Shown: positions 1 to 8,407 of the stretch, piece by piece | Layout: each line of letters starts with the position of its first letter | How positions within the stretch are numbered: the first letter of the stretch is position 1 | Source: Larix sibirica | Lineage: Eukaryota; Streptophyta; Pinopsida; Pinales; Pinaceae | DNA: 10,229 nucleotides | NCBI GenBank assembly: GCA_004151065.3 | Contig: NWUY0300011487.1 | Location: forward strand, 21,671-31,899 | Direction: 5' to 3' | Notes under the pieces: model-generated | Database searches by the model: none | What the model was told of the DNA's origin: nothing | What the model saw: the letters and a program-made list of their open reading frames with translations, nothing else | Translations under genes and position numbers: made by a program

Positions 1-110
1 GGTTGGAACATTTGAACCTCTGAACTCTGGAGATAAACATGGATCATGTTCAAAAAAATGGTGGCTCAATAGAAGTTCAACTATTGTACAAAATAGTTGG
101 TAACAGATCT

Positions 111-128
111 ATAACTATAACTATAACT
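111..128. repeat. ATAACT microsatellite, three copies
   Basis: The hexamer ATAACT repeats three times in tandem inside the intron. It is short and probably slippage-derived. Confidence 0.8.
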
Positions 129-160
129 AGCTCTAACTACGGGGGAATTATTGAACTTCA

Positions 161-207
161 TTAAGTTTAACATGTATTGCATTAGTCTTGTTAAGTTTAA
201 CTTGTAT
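161..207. repeat. two 17-bp near-identical direct repeats
   Basis: TTAAGTTTAACATGTAT (161-177) returns as TTAAGTTTAACTTGTAT (191-207) with one mismatch, 30 bp apart. A third partial copy, ATAAGTTTAATAT, begins at 206. It lies inside an intron; no function is evident. Confidence 0.7.
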
Positions 208-357
208 AAGTTTAATATATCTATTCTTGCTCTAGTCTATGAAAAACACCGTTACAGAGTTGAATCTAGTTGAACATCAGCTCATCACTTTGATTCTTGC
301 AATAGCTTCATCCTTTCTATGGAATTTATGCTAACCTATTGGTATTTTTCATTGCAG

Positions 358-520
358 CGAAATCAGTAGAGCTCAAGACAGGCTCACGGATTTACTGCGA
401 CAAATATTTATAGATCAGCCTCATAATCGGGAAATTATACGACTCATTATGTCAACTGTAGGGCGTGGAGGCGAGGGTGATGTTGGGCAGCGTATCAGAG
501 ATGAAATCTTGGTGATCCAG
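358..520 (+). CDS. GWD1: GWD exon 1 of window (residues 1-54)
   Basis: The acceptor is TTGCAG at 352-357 and the donor is GTAATG at 521. The first base, C, completes a codon begun in the previous exon (phase 2). CG|C for Arg would fit the family pattern Pro-Arg-Glu-Ile-Ser. The exon encodes EISRAQDRLTDLL and the invariant STVGRGGEGDVGQRIRDEIL block. The stretch between them (about residues 15-26) is the family's variable part. Confidence 0.95.
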
Positions 521-3500
521 GTAATGTCTTCTTTTTGTGAAATGTATGTAGAAAGAGATAATTCCAAATTAAAATTTGCTGAGACTTTAGTATTTATGGA
601 TTTTGCAGCGGAACAATGACTGCGCGGGTGGAATGATGGAGGAGTGGCACCAAAAGTTACATAATAACACAAGTCCAGATGATGTAGTCATCTGCCAGGT
701 GGATAAGGATACATATTTAATCTTCATGCTCTATTTTTCATTTATAAATTAGGAGGTGGACATCATCCTGAGATGGGGACTCTGGATGTTGTCTATTTAC
801 AGGCCCTTATTGATTATGCCAAGAGTGACTTCAATATGGATGTGTACTGGAATACGTTGATATCCAACGGTGTAACAAAAGAACGCCTTGCAAGTTATGA
901 TCGTAAGATTTGTTCAGAGCCTCGTTTCAGGAGTGATCAGAAAGGCGGTCTTATTCGTGACTTGACGGCATACTTGAGAACACTGAAGGTTAGTTTTCAT
1001 TTTAATCTATATTAAAAAGATTCCCTGTTTACAGGTCAGCTTCTTGGTCAGAGCATTAGGCAACTTAATAATTTGTTACACTTAAATTGACTGTGATCCA
1101 CTATTATCAGGATCCAACCATTTTGTAGTGGTTGTCTATTGGCTGTAAAACAGTTTTATCTTGGTGGCTTACCTATTTTATTGTTGCTGCTACAACTTAA
1201 TAGTATAGTTTGCTGAGCATCCTAATCTATCTTTGAATTTTTCTTATCACATATATCTGATATTTTCTTATCTCAATGCCTATTGAGTTGAATCTCAGCA
1301 GGTTTCGCTTTGTATTGTATGTTAGTTTGGTTGGTAGAGTTTGTGAACTTTCCTTTGTCTTTTTTCCATCTCCACCTGAAACCCTTAACTGGAAACAGAG
1401 CGTTTGCAACTGTAGAAAAAGGTCTAACCTTGGTCTGACAGTCCTTTGAGAAAGACACTGTGCTCAGCATCTATGGAAGTAATCCCCTATTTAGTGCTGA
1501 ATACCTCTGAATTGATTTAGTCTCCTATGTATTTGACAAAGCAAATTGATAGTGAAGTGTCTATTTTTCTAGGGAATGCAATGTGTCAATTTTCTTATGT
1601 GTGCATTTCTTCTTCATCATGTTATACTGTTTTGAACTATCAAATTTTAGACAGGTGATGGAAAAATCCCCAATATTTCCTTATTTCTATTGTGAATTAA
1701 ACTTTATGGACTTATACATAGATTCAACAAAACAGATACCAAAAACAATACATCTGATTCAAAACCCAGAACATCATAAATCGTCTAATGTTCAGTTGCC
1801 CTCAATCCTGTTTTGTAAAGAAGCCAAAAAGAGGGGGTGAATTGGAATACTGTTACTCTTAGGAACGTAAAAGTATAGGCATCTTCCAATTTTTAGTATT
1901 GACATATGAAGTGCTTTTGTATCTTTCCTTTTGTGGACTTAAACTTTTTATTATCAATTTAAGTGATATTTTTCCTTTCCTAATAGTGTTTATGGTGGAT
2001 GCATTGGTAAGAAATTAAGAATTAATATATAATGTTTTTGCAGGCAGTTCATTCTGGTGCAGACCTTGAATCTGCCATTGCAACTTGCATGGGTTACTCT
2101 TCAGAGGTAAGCTATTTTATCTTTGGTTGTATTCTTATGATTTAGAAATCTTGTTAATATGTTAATTCTGCTTGTGGTACTTCACTGCAGGGTAGGGGTT
2201 TTATGGGTGGAGTTCAAATTCACCCCATTAGTGGTTTGTCCTCTGAATTGCCGGTAATAGCAAACACTTTGTCATAGTGCATGTTAAATTTTTTTAATCG
2301 AAGTTCTCTTGTGAGGATTGTGGGATTTGGTCATGACTAAACAGGGTAACGCATTCCATGTCTTGTTGGTCTCATTCACCAAGAATTCTCTCTGTTAGCA
2401 AGAGCTGTTGCCTATGTTTTGAAATTGTTTGAAAGTTCTCTATTTTATTCGGTCAGCTTCTTAAGCTTGATGTATATGCACAAAATTTCTAATAATCAAG
2501 CATACAAGCAGGGACTTTTACAGTATATTTTGGAGCATGTTGAAGATAAACAGGTTGACCCTCTTCTGGAGGTGGGTTGCATGCTTTACTTTCTTTGTTA
2601 TTTCACATTCAGGTTTATTATATAGTGTCATGTTAAGGTGTGATTCAGTTGTCCTCTTTGTAAGTTTTAGTTTCTCAAAACTTAGTCATCTCATGTTGTC
2701 ATATATGCGACTTTAGGGACTGCTGGAAGCACGGTTTGAGCTCCGTTCTAGCCTTCTTAAACAACATGATCGACTTAAGGATATCATATTTTTGGACCTT
2801 GCTCTTGACTCAACCGTTAGAACTGCTATTGAAAGGGGATTTGAGGAGCTGAATAATGCTCAGCCATCGGTATCTGCATCTATCTGCCTGTTTTTTCTCA
2901 AGGATGAAAAAATAGGATTTTCAAATTAAAAGTAACAGGCTCTAACAAATAATACTGAACTTTCTTCCCTGGGATCCATATGCAGTATAGATTAACATGC
3001 TATTGCAGGTTTCAATTTTAAAGTTTTTTAAACATTAACTATTTTGGACATGTTTTTCTTATTTAAGCTGGTTTTATCTTTTGAATGCAGGAAATTATAT
3101 ATTTTATTGCCATGGTGCTTGAAAATTTATCCCTATCATCAGATAACAATGAAGAGCTTATATACTGCTTGAAGGTTTTTTTCCCATCTTTTTAGTATGC
3201 AAGTTTAGCATTCTGTTGGAATACTGGCATGTCCTCCACTTTCTTGGGCCATGTTAAAGTACTTTCATTTTCATTGTTCATCCATTCTTTAATGCTTACT
3301 GTCTGTTCGTATGTCTGTATATACATTTGGACATAACAATGTCTGCGTGTTTATAAAAAATAAAAAAATATTGCAATTAAAATGGATCCTGAAATCTGCA
3401 TACATTTTTTAAGATTTGATCTAGTCTAATACATCATTAATTAATCCTTGCAAAGTATTGAAACTTTAGAGAACGCTTTCTTTTCTGATTTCTATGTTAT

Positions 3501-6350
3501 TTTAAAAATCTAGGTTGTCATTCTCAAAATTGATCAAAATTGGAATGATAGTTCTGTATATACTGCATATTTAAAATTTTAAAGAACTGTCATGTTATTG
3601 TTGTATTTAGTGCATATCATGTATGTTCATAGAATTTTTGGGAAGTTTGTACTCTCAGTTCATCATTTAACAGAGCCTGTAAATTTTCTTTCAAGGATTG
3701 GTATCGTACACTCGATTTATGCAAGTCTAAAGAAGATCAGTGGGCGCTGTATGCTAAGGCTGTGCTTGATCGGACAAGACTTGCACTTACTGAGAAGGCT
3801 GAGCACTACCAGAAAATTTTGCAACCAAGTGCTGAGTACCTCGGTGATTTGTTTGGAATAGATCAGTCAGCAGTATGTATTTACATTTGCGAAAAGATTC
3901 TGTAGGATTGTATTCTCTGAAAGTTCCTAGTTAGAGATATATCTTGTAAAACATTTATGTAAAGACATCATCTCCTAGTGACCTCCTGTAGGATTCCAAT
4001 TTTGCTTGATGATACAACATTTGCACAAAATATAAATTGCTACTTTAATGAATGCCTATTTTGTGCTTCCAGATAAGCATCTTCACGGAAGAAATGATAC
4101 GGGCTGGCTCAGCCGCCTCTCTTTCATTGCTTCTCAATCGCCTTGATCCTGTTCTTCGAAATATTGCACATCTTGGCAGGTTATTTGACCTAATCACATA
4201 TTCTGAGACTGTTGCTATCTCAATATCTTCACTGCTTTATAAAGATGTTGTAAGAGTGCAGTACTTGTATTAACTGAGATGTTAGTGCACTGGAAATTAA
4301 TCTGACTGTAGTTTGGACAGCTACAATGGTTGAAAAGCATATAGAGATAAATTTCTTCTAGAAAAATTGTAACATATATCCAAACCTATGGACAGTTGGC
4401 AGGTAATTAGTCCAGTGGAAGTGCGTGGATTTGTTATCACAGTTGATGAATTAGCTACTGTTCAGAATGAAGTTTATGGCCAGCAAACAATCTTAGTAGC
4501 AAACAAAGTAAAGGGAGAGGAAGAAATTCCAGATGGTGTAGTTGCTGTTTTGACGCCTGACATGCCAGATGTTTTATCTCATGTTTCAGTGCGGGCGAGG
4601 AATAGCAAGGTTTTTCATGATACACACCAATATATTATGGGATAAAATATGGTCATGTGTTAATATAATTAATAAACACTGAATTAATTTGGGAGTTTAT
4701 AGTTTCTTGTTTTGTGAAATTCATTTACTGCCTTATAATTTCATGTTCTGTAACCCTTCAGGTGTGCTTTGCAACATGTTTTGATCCAAACATTCTGGAT
4801 GACCTTCGAGCGAAGGCAGGAAAGGCATTGTCAATACGGCCTACTTCATCAGACCTAGTTTATATGTACGCATTTGTATTGGTTTGATTTAAGGTCTAGA
4901 CTCTAAAATTCTTTCCGTTGTATAGTTCTTTTGTATATTTGAATATTTTTTCATTGTTTTTCATTTGGTGGTTGGGTGCAGTGAAATCAAGGGTAATGAA
5001 GTGTTGGATGACTCAGAAAATCTATCCCAAGGGCATGGAGTATCACAAGGAATAGCATTAAAGAAAAAACATTTCAATGGAAAATATGCAATCTCAGCTG
5101 ATGAGTTTTCTGATGAATTGGTATGCATTTCCATGACCTGAACGTATAGATGTTTGTCTTGCTCTGAAAAGTCCAGATTAGCTTTTACTATAAATTTCTT
5201 ATTGTAAAGTGAATCGGCCATACAATTTTGACTCAACAGCTTGAGTAAAAAAATTAACCAACCATGCAAGATGCTCTTTTGAGTTGAACATAGCAGCCGT
5301 GATGGATAAAATTTATACGCCACATGGTCTTCTGGAGATTGTCTTCTTTCTGTATGTGATATTTGCTCTCAGATTGTTCAATTATCTGGTTTAAAGTTTT
5401 CGTGCTAATTTTGCATCCTCCAGGTTGGGGCTAAATCTCGTAATATTGCTTATTTGAGAGGGAAAGTGCCTTCATGGGTGCGAGTTCCTGTGTCAGTTGC
5501 CCTACCATTTGGTGTGTTTGAGAAAGTTCTATCAGAAGATATGAACAAGGTATAGTGGTAGTCATTTATTTTTTACCATGAAAAATTACTTAGCAAAAGT
5601 AGCCACAAAACAACAAGATAATACTTCATTGGAAATACTATAAAGTGACACTTGTTGACAGGAATTCCACAGGTCATGCACTTGTTTATTTATTTCCCTT
5701 ATAACTTAAACCAAGAACTAGTCTGTAAACATAGATAAACTAGAATGTGATGCTTTTGAAAGATGTGTAGTTGAATAATCCAGTGTTTTTTGTACAAAAT
5801 TCTAATTCCGATACAAATATGCAGGGTGTTACTGAAAAAATAGAAGCCTTGGACAAACTTGTAGCCAAAGGAGACTTTAGCAAACTCCAAGAAATTCGAG
5901 AAACTGTTCTGCAAATGAATGCACCTTCTCAATTGGTATGCTTTATACCTTGAAAAGCAATACATGAGCTTGTCTAGTAGATAAGTGAAGGGATCTTCCC
6001 ATTACTTGGCATGAATATGTGAAAGTCATTTAATTCAATATTACTGGATAGCAAATCCTATCTATAATATAACACCAGTGTATGCTAATAAGGTTTTGTC
6101 AACAACATTGAACAGTGGCTGGTATAGGATGATAATTTTACAAGAGAGTTAGACTTATTATTTCTTAAGCTACCAATTTTGCTTTACCAAGGCATAGAGA
6201 AATTGTAGGAATATTTATTACAAAAATAAATTTAGTTTCCTTCATTTCCAGGTGGAAGAACTGAAAGAAAAGATGCAGAGTGCAAATATGCCTTGGCCTG
6301 GTGAGGAGGGTGAAAAGCGATGGCAACAGGCTTGGATGGCAATTAAAAGG
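358..6350 (+). CDS. GWD1: alpha-glucan, water dikinase (GWD1/R1/SEX1-like), internal part, 16 exons
   Basis: GWD transfers the beta-phosphate of ATP to C6 of glucosyl residues in amylopectin via a phosphohistidine, releasing AMP and phosphate. In plants it acts in the plastid and opens starch granules to hydrolases. Join: 358-520, 609-698, 803-988, 2044-2106, 2191-2253, 2512-2571, 2717-2869, 3091-3174, 3696-3872, 4073-4179, 4396-4609, 4762-4865, 4982-5120, 5424-5549, 5825-5935, 6252-6350. This gives 1939 nt, one base completing a codon from the previous exon plus 646 codons, with no stop or frameshift. Numbering residue 1 as the Glu at 359, recognisable blocks are STVGRGGEGDVGQRIRDEIL, EEWHQKLHNNTSPDDVVICQ, LTPDMPDVLSHVSVRARN with the catalytic His444 (codon 4580-4582), CFATC (455-459), and VGAKSRNIAYLRGKVPSW opening the ATP-binding domain. 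From family knowledge the segment corresponds to roughly residues 550-1200 of a ~1400-residue precursor. The transit peptide, the CBM45 starch-binding domains and the last ~195 residues lie outside. The redox motif and catalytic His are intact, so this part looks functional. Confidence 0.97.
609..698 (+). CDS. GWD1: GWD exon 2 of window (residues 55-84)
   Basis: The acceptor is TTGCAG and the donor GTGGAT, both phase 0. It encodes RNNDCAGGMMEEWHQKLHNN followed by TSPDDVVICQ, one of the most conserved GWD blocks, exactly 30 codons. Confidence 0.95.
803..988 (+). CDS. GWD1: GWD exon 3 of window (residues 85-146)
   Basis: The acceptor is TTACAG and the donor GTTAGT, both phase 0; 62 codons. It begins ALIDYAKSDF and contains GVTKERLASYDRKICSEP and the ending YLRTLK, all aligned without gaps to the remembered GWD family sequence. 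The open frame runs about 10 codons upstream and 9 codons downstream into the introns, which is chance. Confidence 0.95.
989..2043 (+). other. GWD intron of 1055 nt
   Basis: The largest complete intron in the window, with donor GTTAGT and acceptor TTGCAG. Open frames within it (1227-1409 minus, 1273-1470 minus, 1583-1840 plus) have low-complexity or unremarkable composition and no recognisable family. No terminal repeats or transposon protein are seen. Confidence 0.85.
2044..2106 (+). CDS. GWD1: GWD exon 4 of window (residues 147-167)
   Basis: A 21-codon exon after a 1055-nt intron; acceptor TTGCAG, donor GTAAGC, phase 0. It encodes AVHSGADLESAIATCMGY, continuing directly from TLK at the end of the previous exon. 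It is too short to show up as an ORF by itself and was found from the family order. Confidence 0.95.
2191..2253 (+). CDS. GWD1: GWD exon 5 of window (residues 168-188)
   Basis: A 21-codon exon; acceptor CTGCAG, donor GTAATA, phase 0. It encodes GRGFMGGVQIHPISGLSSEL plus P, equal to the family segment GEGFMVGVQINPVSGLPS. The Gly in place of Val after Met and the Ser in SSEL are local differences from the angiosperm sequences I know. Confidence 0.93.
2512..2571 (+). CDS. GWD1: GWD exon 6 of window (residues 189-208)
   Basis: A 20-codon exon; acceptor AAGCAG, donor GTGGGT, phase 0. It encodes GLLQYILEHVEDKQVDPLLE, the family's LLxFVLEHVEDK segment. The frame stays open about 30 codons upstream into the intron by chance. 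Confidence 0.94.
2717..2869 (+). CDS. GWD1: GWD exon 7 of window (residues 209-259)
   Basis: A 51-codon exon; acceptor TTTAG, donor GTATCT, phase 0. It encodes GLLEARFELR, then HDRLKDIIFLDLALDSTVRT and AIERGFEELNNAQPS. FLDLALDSTVRTAIERG is nearly invariant in GWD. Confidence 0.95.
3091..3174 (+). CDS. GWD1: GWD exon 8 of window (residues 260-287)
   Basis: A 28-codon exon; acceptor ATGCAG, donor GTTTTT, phase 0. It encodes EIIYFIAMVLENLSLSSDNN and EELIYCLK. The junction PS|EII stands where angiosperm proteins have PEKIM. Confidence 0.94.
3175..3695 (+). other. GWD intron of 521 nt
   Basis: AT-rich, with short A tracts near 3354-3370, donor GTTTTT and acceptor TTCAAG. Nothing further is recognised. 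Confidence 0.85.
3696..3872 (+). CDS. GWD1: GWD exon 9 of window (residues 288-346)
   Basis: A 59-codon exon; acceptor TTCAAG, donor GTATGT, phase 0. It begins DWYRTLDLCKSKEDQWALYA and ends ILQPSAEYLG then DLFGIDQSA. The family usually has Gly-Trp at the start; here it is Asp-Trp. The longer open frame over 3592-3861 is a different reading frame and not the gene. Confidence 0.95.
4073..4179 (+). CDS. GWD1: GWD exon 10 of window (residues 347-382)
   Basis: Acceptor TTCCAG, donor GTTATT. It encodes ISIFTEEMIRAGSAASLSLL then NRLDPVLRNIAHLG, and ends with AG, two bases of a split Ser codon (phase 2). Confidence 0.95.
4396..4609 (+). CDS. GWD1: GWD exon 11 of window: phosphohistidine domain (residues 382-453)
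   Basis: Acceptor GACAG, donor GTTTTT. The first base, T, completes the split Ser, giving SWQVISPVEV. It carries the swivelling phosphohistidine domain: TILVANKVKGEEEIPDG, then LTPDMPDVLSHVSVRARN. The His in LSHVS (residue 444, codon 4580-4582) is the family's autophosphorylated catalytic residue. An in-frame ATG lies eight bases upstream inside the intron, which makes the open frame look as if it starts there; conservation of the split Ser argues against a real start. Confidence 0.96.
4762..4865 (+). CDS. GWD1: GWD exon 12 of window: redox motif (residues 454-488)
   Basis: Acceptor TTCAG, donor GTACGC. It starts VCFATCFDPN. The two cysteines (codons 4765-4767 and 4777-4779) form the CFATC pair reported in potato GWD to make a regulatory disulfide reduced by thioredoxin, which links activity to chloroplast redox state. 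The exon ends DLVY plus AT of a split Ile codon (phase 2). Confidence 0.94.
4982..5120 (+). CDS. GWD1: GWD exon 13 of window: interdomain linker (residues 488-534)
   Basis: Acceptor GTGCAG, donor GTATGC. The first T completes Ile, giving IEIKGNEVLDD. The middle (about residues 498-515; acidic, then Ser/Gln/Gly-rich) is the poorly conserved linker between phosphohistidine and ATP-binding domains. Conservation returns at ALKKKHFNGKYAISADEFSD. Confidence 0.93.
5121..5423 (+). other. GWD intron of 303 nt
   Basis: Donor GTATGC, acceptor CTCCAG. The minus-strand open frame at 4961-5323 crosses exon 13 antisense and this intron, has no recognisable family and is treated as chance. Confidence 0.85.
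5424..5549 (+). CDS. GWD1: GWD exon 14 of window: start of ATP-binding domain (residues 535-576)
   Basis: A 42-codon exon; acceptor CTCCAG, donor GTATAG, phase 0. It encodes VGAKSRNIAYLRGKVPSWVR then VPVSVALPFG, the opening of the PPDK/PEP-synthase-type nucleotide-binding domain shared by glucan dikinases. VR replaces the usual VG after PSW. Confidence 0.96.
5825..5935 (+). CDS. GWD1: GWD exon 15 of window (residues 577-613)
   Basis: A 37-codon exon; acceptor ATGCAG, donor GTATGC, phase 0. It encodes GVTEKIEALDKLVAKGDFSK then LQEIRETVLQMNAPSQL. This is a charged helical part of the ATP-binding domain, moderately conserved. Confidence 0.93.
5936..6251 (+). other. GWD intron of 316 nt
   Basis: Donor GTATGC, acceptor TTCCAG. 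AT-rich with no recognisable element. Confidence 0.85.
6252..6350 (+). CDS. GWD1: GWD exon 16, last recognisable exon in window (residues 614-646)
   Basis: A 33-codon exon; acceptor TTCCAG, donor GTGAGA, phase 0. It encodes VEELKEKMQSANMPWPGEEG and EKRWQQAWMAIKR. In complete GWD proteins the next residues are VWASKWNERA, leading to the GLGETLVGAYPGR and SDSNGEDLEGYAGAG ATP-site blocks. None of these is found in the following 3.88 kb. Confidence 0.95.
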
Positions 6351-6716
6351 GTGAGAATTGTTCAACTTCTTAAATTTTTACTGAAACATAATTATAATTT
6401 AACACCTATCCTTGCTCCTAATATTTAGAGCAATAATATTCAACTATTGTTGCAAATATCTCTGATTTCTCCAGAGTTTTTAAAGTTGTCTATTTGTCCG
6501 ATATTTTCAGAATTCTTCAGGTTTAAGTTTATTCTTTGTTATTCAGATTATTCACTTATCTGAACACAGATTTTCCAAAATTGATATTTTCCCCGGTATT
6601 TCTGATGAGTCCCTCTCTGGACCTCGGCAATATGTTCCCTGTAACAATATTTGCAACAATGTATTCAGCAGCCTTTAGAATGTCCTAGTGATTCGTTTTC
6701 ATTTGGTGAGAATGCA

Positions 6717-6730
6717 ACCCTTATAAGGGT
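6717..6730. repeat. perfect 14-bp palindrome
   Basis: ACCCTTATAAGGGT equals its own reverse complement. It lies in non-coding DNA; it could be a remnant of a protein-binding site or pure chance. Confidence 0.6.
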
Positions 6731-6914
6731 GAGGTTGATGAGTTGAGAATACAAGAAATAATATTTGTTCTGAATATACTGAAGATATTGAAAAATCTAA
6801 AAATTTCATGGCTGCTACTGCCTCAAGTGCTGGTATTAAAATAAACGAATAAGAGAAACAAGGTAATTAAGATAAAAATAGTTTTTGTTTTTGAAAAATA
6901 TGTTTTATATTATC

Positions 6915-6955
6915 AAGTAGATATTTACAAAGCTGAAAAATAAAGTAGATATTTA
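6915..6955. repeat. 13-bp direct repeat AAGTAGATATTTA
   Basis: Identical copies at 6915-6927 and 6943-6955, separated by 15 bp. It could be a footprint (target-site duplication) of a departed small insertion or a local tandem duplication. Confidence 0.6.
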
Positions 6956-7472
6956 TTTAAAAATACATATTTAATAAATCTTTTCATTTTTACATCTCAA
7001 TATTTTGAAAAAGTAAAATAAAATGAAAGGTTTGCATTTTATTTATTTACTTGCAAAAAACTGTCTTATGTTACAGAATTTAAAAAAATATACGAGTATT
7101 GTGCAAGGTTTTTTTCTCTTCCCACCCATGATTGAAGAGCCAGCATGTCAGATCAGGCAGCTCCATCATTATTGACAAATCAAAGAAAATATTTCCATTG
7201 AAAAAAAATCTTCTTCTTAAGATAAGTTTATTAATGTCCATGAATGACTAATCTCTCCAAGGAAAACAATACAATAATGCTCTCTCATAACCAACTCATG
7301 TGACAAGTCAAACAATGATAAAATAATGAGATTGGTTATGTCTTGTAACTCCTCCAAAGTGGTTGACCATGTCAATAAACTCCAACATATCTCTCTGCAA
7401 AGTTTTCAAGGAAGATGAATCTACTACAACCTCAAAATATGTGCAAGAAAATCACTTGTTGTCACAATTTGA

Positions 7473-7652
7473 CTATCTTATGTTTGCAAGGATTAAATGA
7501 TCGCCAGATCGATGGAACCTTAGAACACTTCCCCAAAGTGTCACACAGGCAGGGTCCCCAAGTCCACTGAAGCAGACCCAGACTAACCATGGGAGGTGTC
7601 CCCAGTCAAGCTTTCCGAGATACTTGCCGGTAGAACCAACTTTCTCAGAGTA
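7473..7652 (-). other. GC-rich block with 59-codon open minus-strand frame, possible exon
   Basis: Counted over 7501-7620 this stretch is about 55% G+C, well above the AT-rich flanks. Read on the minus strand, one frame is open from 7652 to a TAG at 7475-7473. It is preceded on the minus strand by TTGTTAG, which could be a splice acceptor. The translation begins YSEKVGSTGKYLGKLD and is Trp-rich; I recognise no family. Its phase (0) matches the donor at 8407 of the predicted minus-strand exon, so a third exon is possible. Equally, it may be a conserved non-coding part of a retroelement. Confidence 0.2.
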
Positions 7653-8407
7653 CTAACAAGATCGATTTATAATGAAAGGAAGTGCCTTGAATTTTAACAA
7701 TTAGGGAAATAGGCATCCCTGGGAGAAAATTTGCTAGAGGGGAACTTGAGGATTATGAATGTAAATGAAATGCCCCTAAAGCTAAGAACAAGCAACTAAA
7801 CAGATAGGAAATCAAATGAGCAAGCTGCTTTAGAAAATAAAGGCACCTAAGGATGACTAGACCTGAATTAGAGATGGCTGCCCCTATGATTAGTTAACTT
7901 GAAGTGAAGGGCCAACAGAAATCAAAGTATAGAATTTAACAATGATATGGTGCCTACAGGGGTTAGGTGTTAGGAAGAAATAACCAGCACTTGAAATGAA
8001 TTGTACTTGGGATATTTATCAATTAAAGACTTAGAAATGAGGTGTAAGGTTCAAATCTAGTTGCTGGATGACAATAAGGGCATTCCTAACACAAACTAGC
8101 TTGCTGGTTTATGTAAATTAGAGATTAAAATGCACTGAACAATAAGCATAAAAGGCATATACGAAGTTAAAAATGGCTATGGACAATTGAGATAATACTA
8201 AGGAGATCAGTGCCTAATCCTAGGCATGAAAAAGAGTCATTAACTAAGGGTTTTGAATGAAAAACAACCTAGGAAAGCAAATAAGATACTCAACTATAAC
8301 TTAGACCACCTAAAACTAGTATATGCTTGACAAAAATGGTTGGAAACAAGAGAAAACGAGTGGCTAATGGAACCACAATGAATTGGGATCGAGAGATGGG
8401 TACTTAC
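7653..8407 (-). other. possible minus-strand intron or non-coding spacer
   Basis: On the minus strand this stretch begins with GTAAGT, is T-rich like plant introns, and holds no long open frame. Several TAG/CAG sites could serve as acceptors, so its true end is undecided. On the plus strand nothing is recognised. Confidence 0.25.

Larger units (their letters stand above)
1..357 (+). other. 3' part of GWD intron preceding exon 1
   Basis: No coding match to the preceding GWD segment (the VWMRFMATRQLVWNKNYN region) is seen. The sequence is AT-rich and ends with a T-rich tract and TTGCAG. It includes a three-copy ATAACT run at 111-128 and a 30-bp-spaced repeat at 161-207. Confidence 0.85.
6351..7489 (+). 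other. AT-rich sequence after the last GWD exon; start of a >3.8 kb intron or broken gene end
   Basis: It opens with a good donor, GTGAGA. No GWD exon, tRNA or transposon protein is recognised. An ATG-less open stretch at about 6490-6678 (plus) resembles nothing known. 6850-7100 is very A/T-rich. Small features inside are a perfect 14-bp palindrome (6717-6730) and a 13-bp direct repeat (6915-6955). Confidence 0.7.

Noticed and set aside
421-672. 83-codon minus-strand ORF
   Set aside because: It is the antisense shadow of GWD exons 1 and 2.
3592-3861. 89-codon plus-strand ORF
   Set aside because: It overlaps GWD exon 9 in another frame; only the exon frame matches the protein family.
4388-4645. 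Plus-strand ORF starting MDSWQV as an independent short gene or alternative start
   Set aside because: It is exon 11 extended into both introns; the ATG falls eight bases before the acceptor, and the Ser codon split across the intron fits the family.
4961-5323. 120-codon minus-strand open frame, the longest contiguous one in the window
   Set aside because: It runs antisense over GWD exon 13 and the following intron, and the peptide resembles no family. The plus-strand exon is well supported.
6490-6678. Open plus-strand stretch of about 60 codons after the last GWD exon
   Set aside because: It has no ATG start, no family resemblance and no match to the missing GWD C-terminus, and its length is not surprising.
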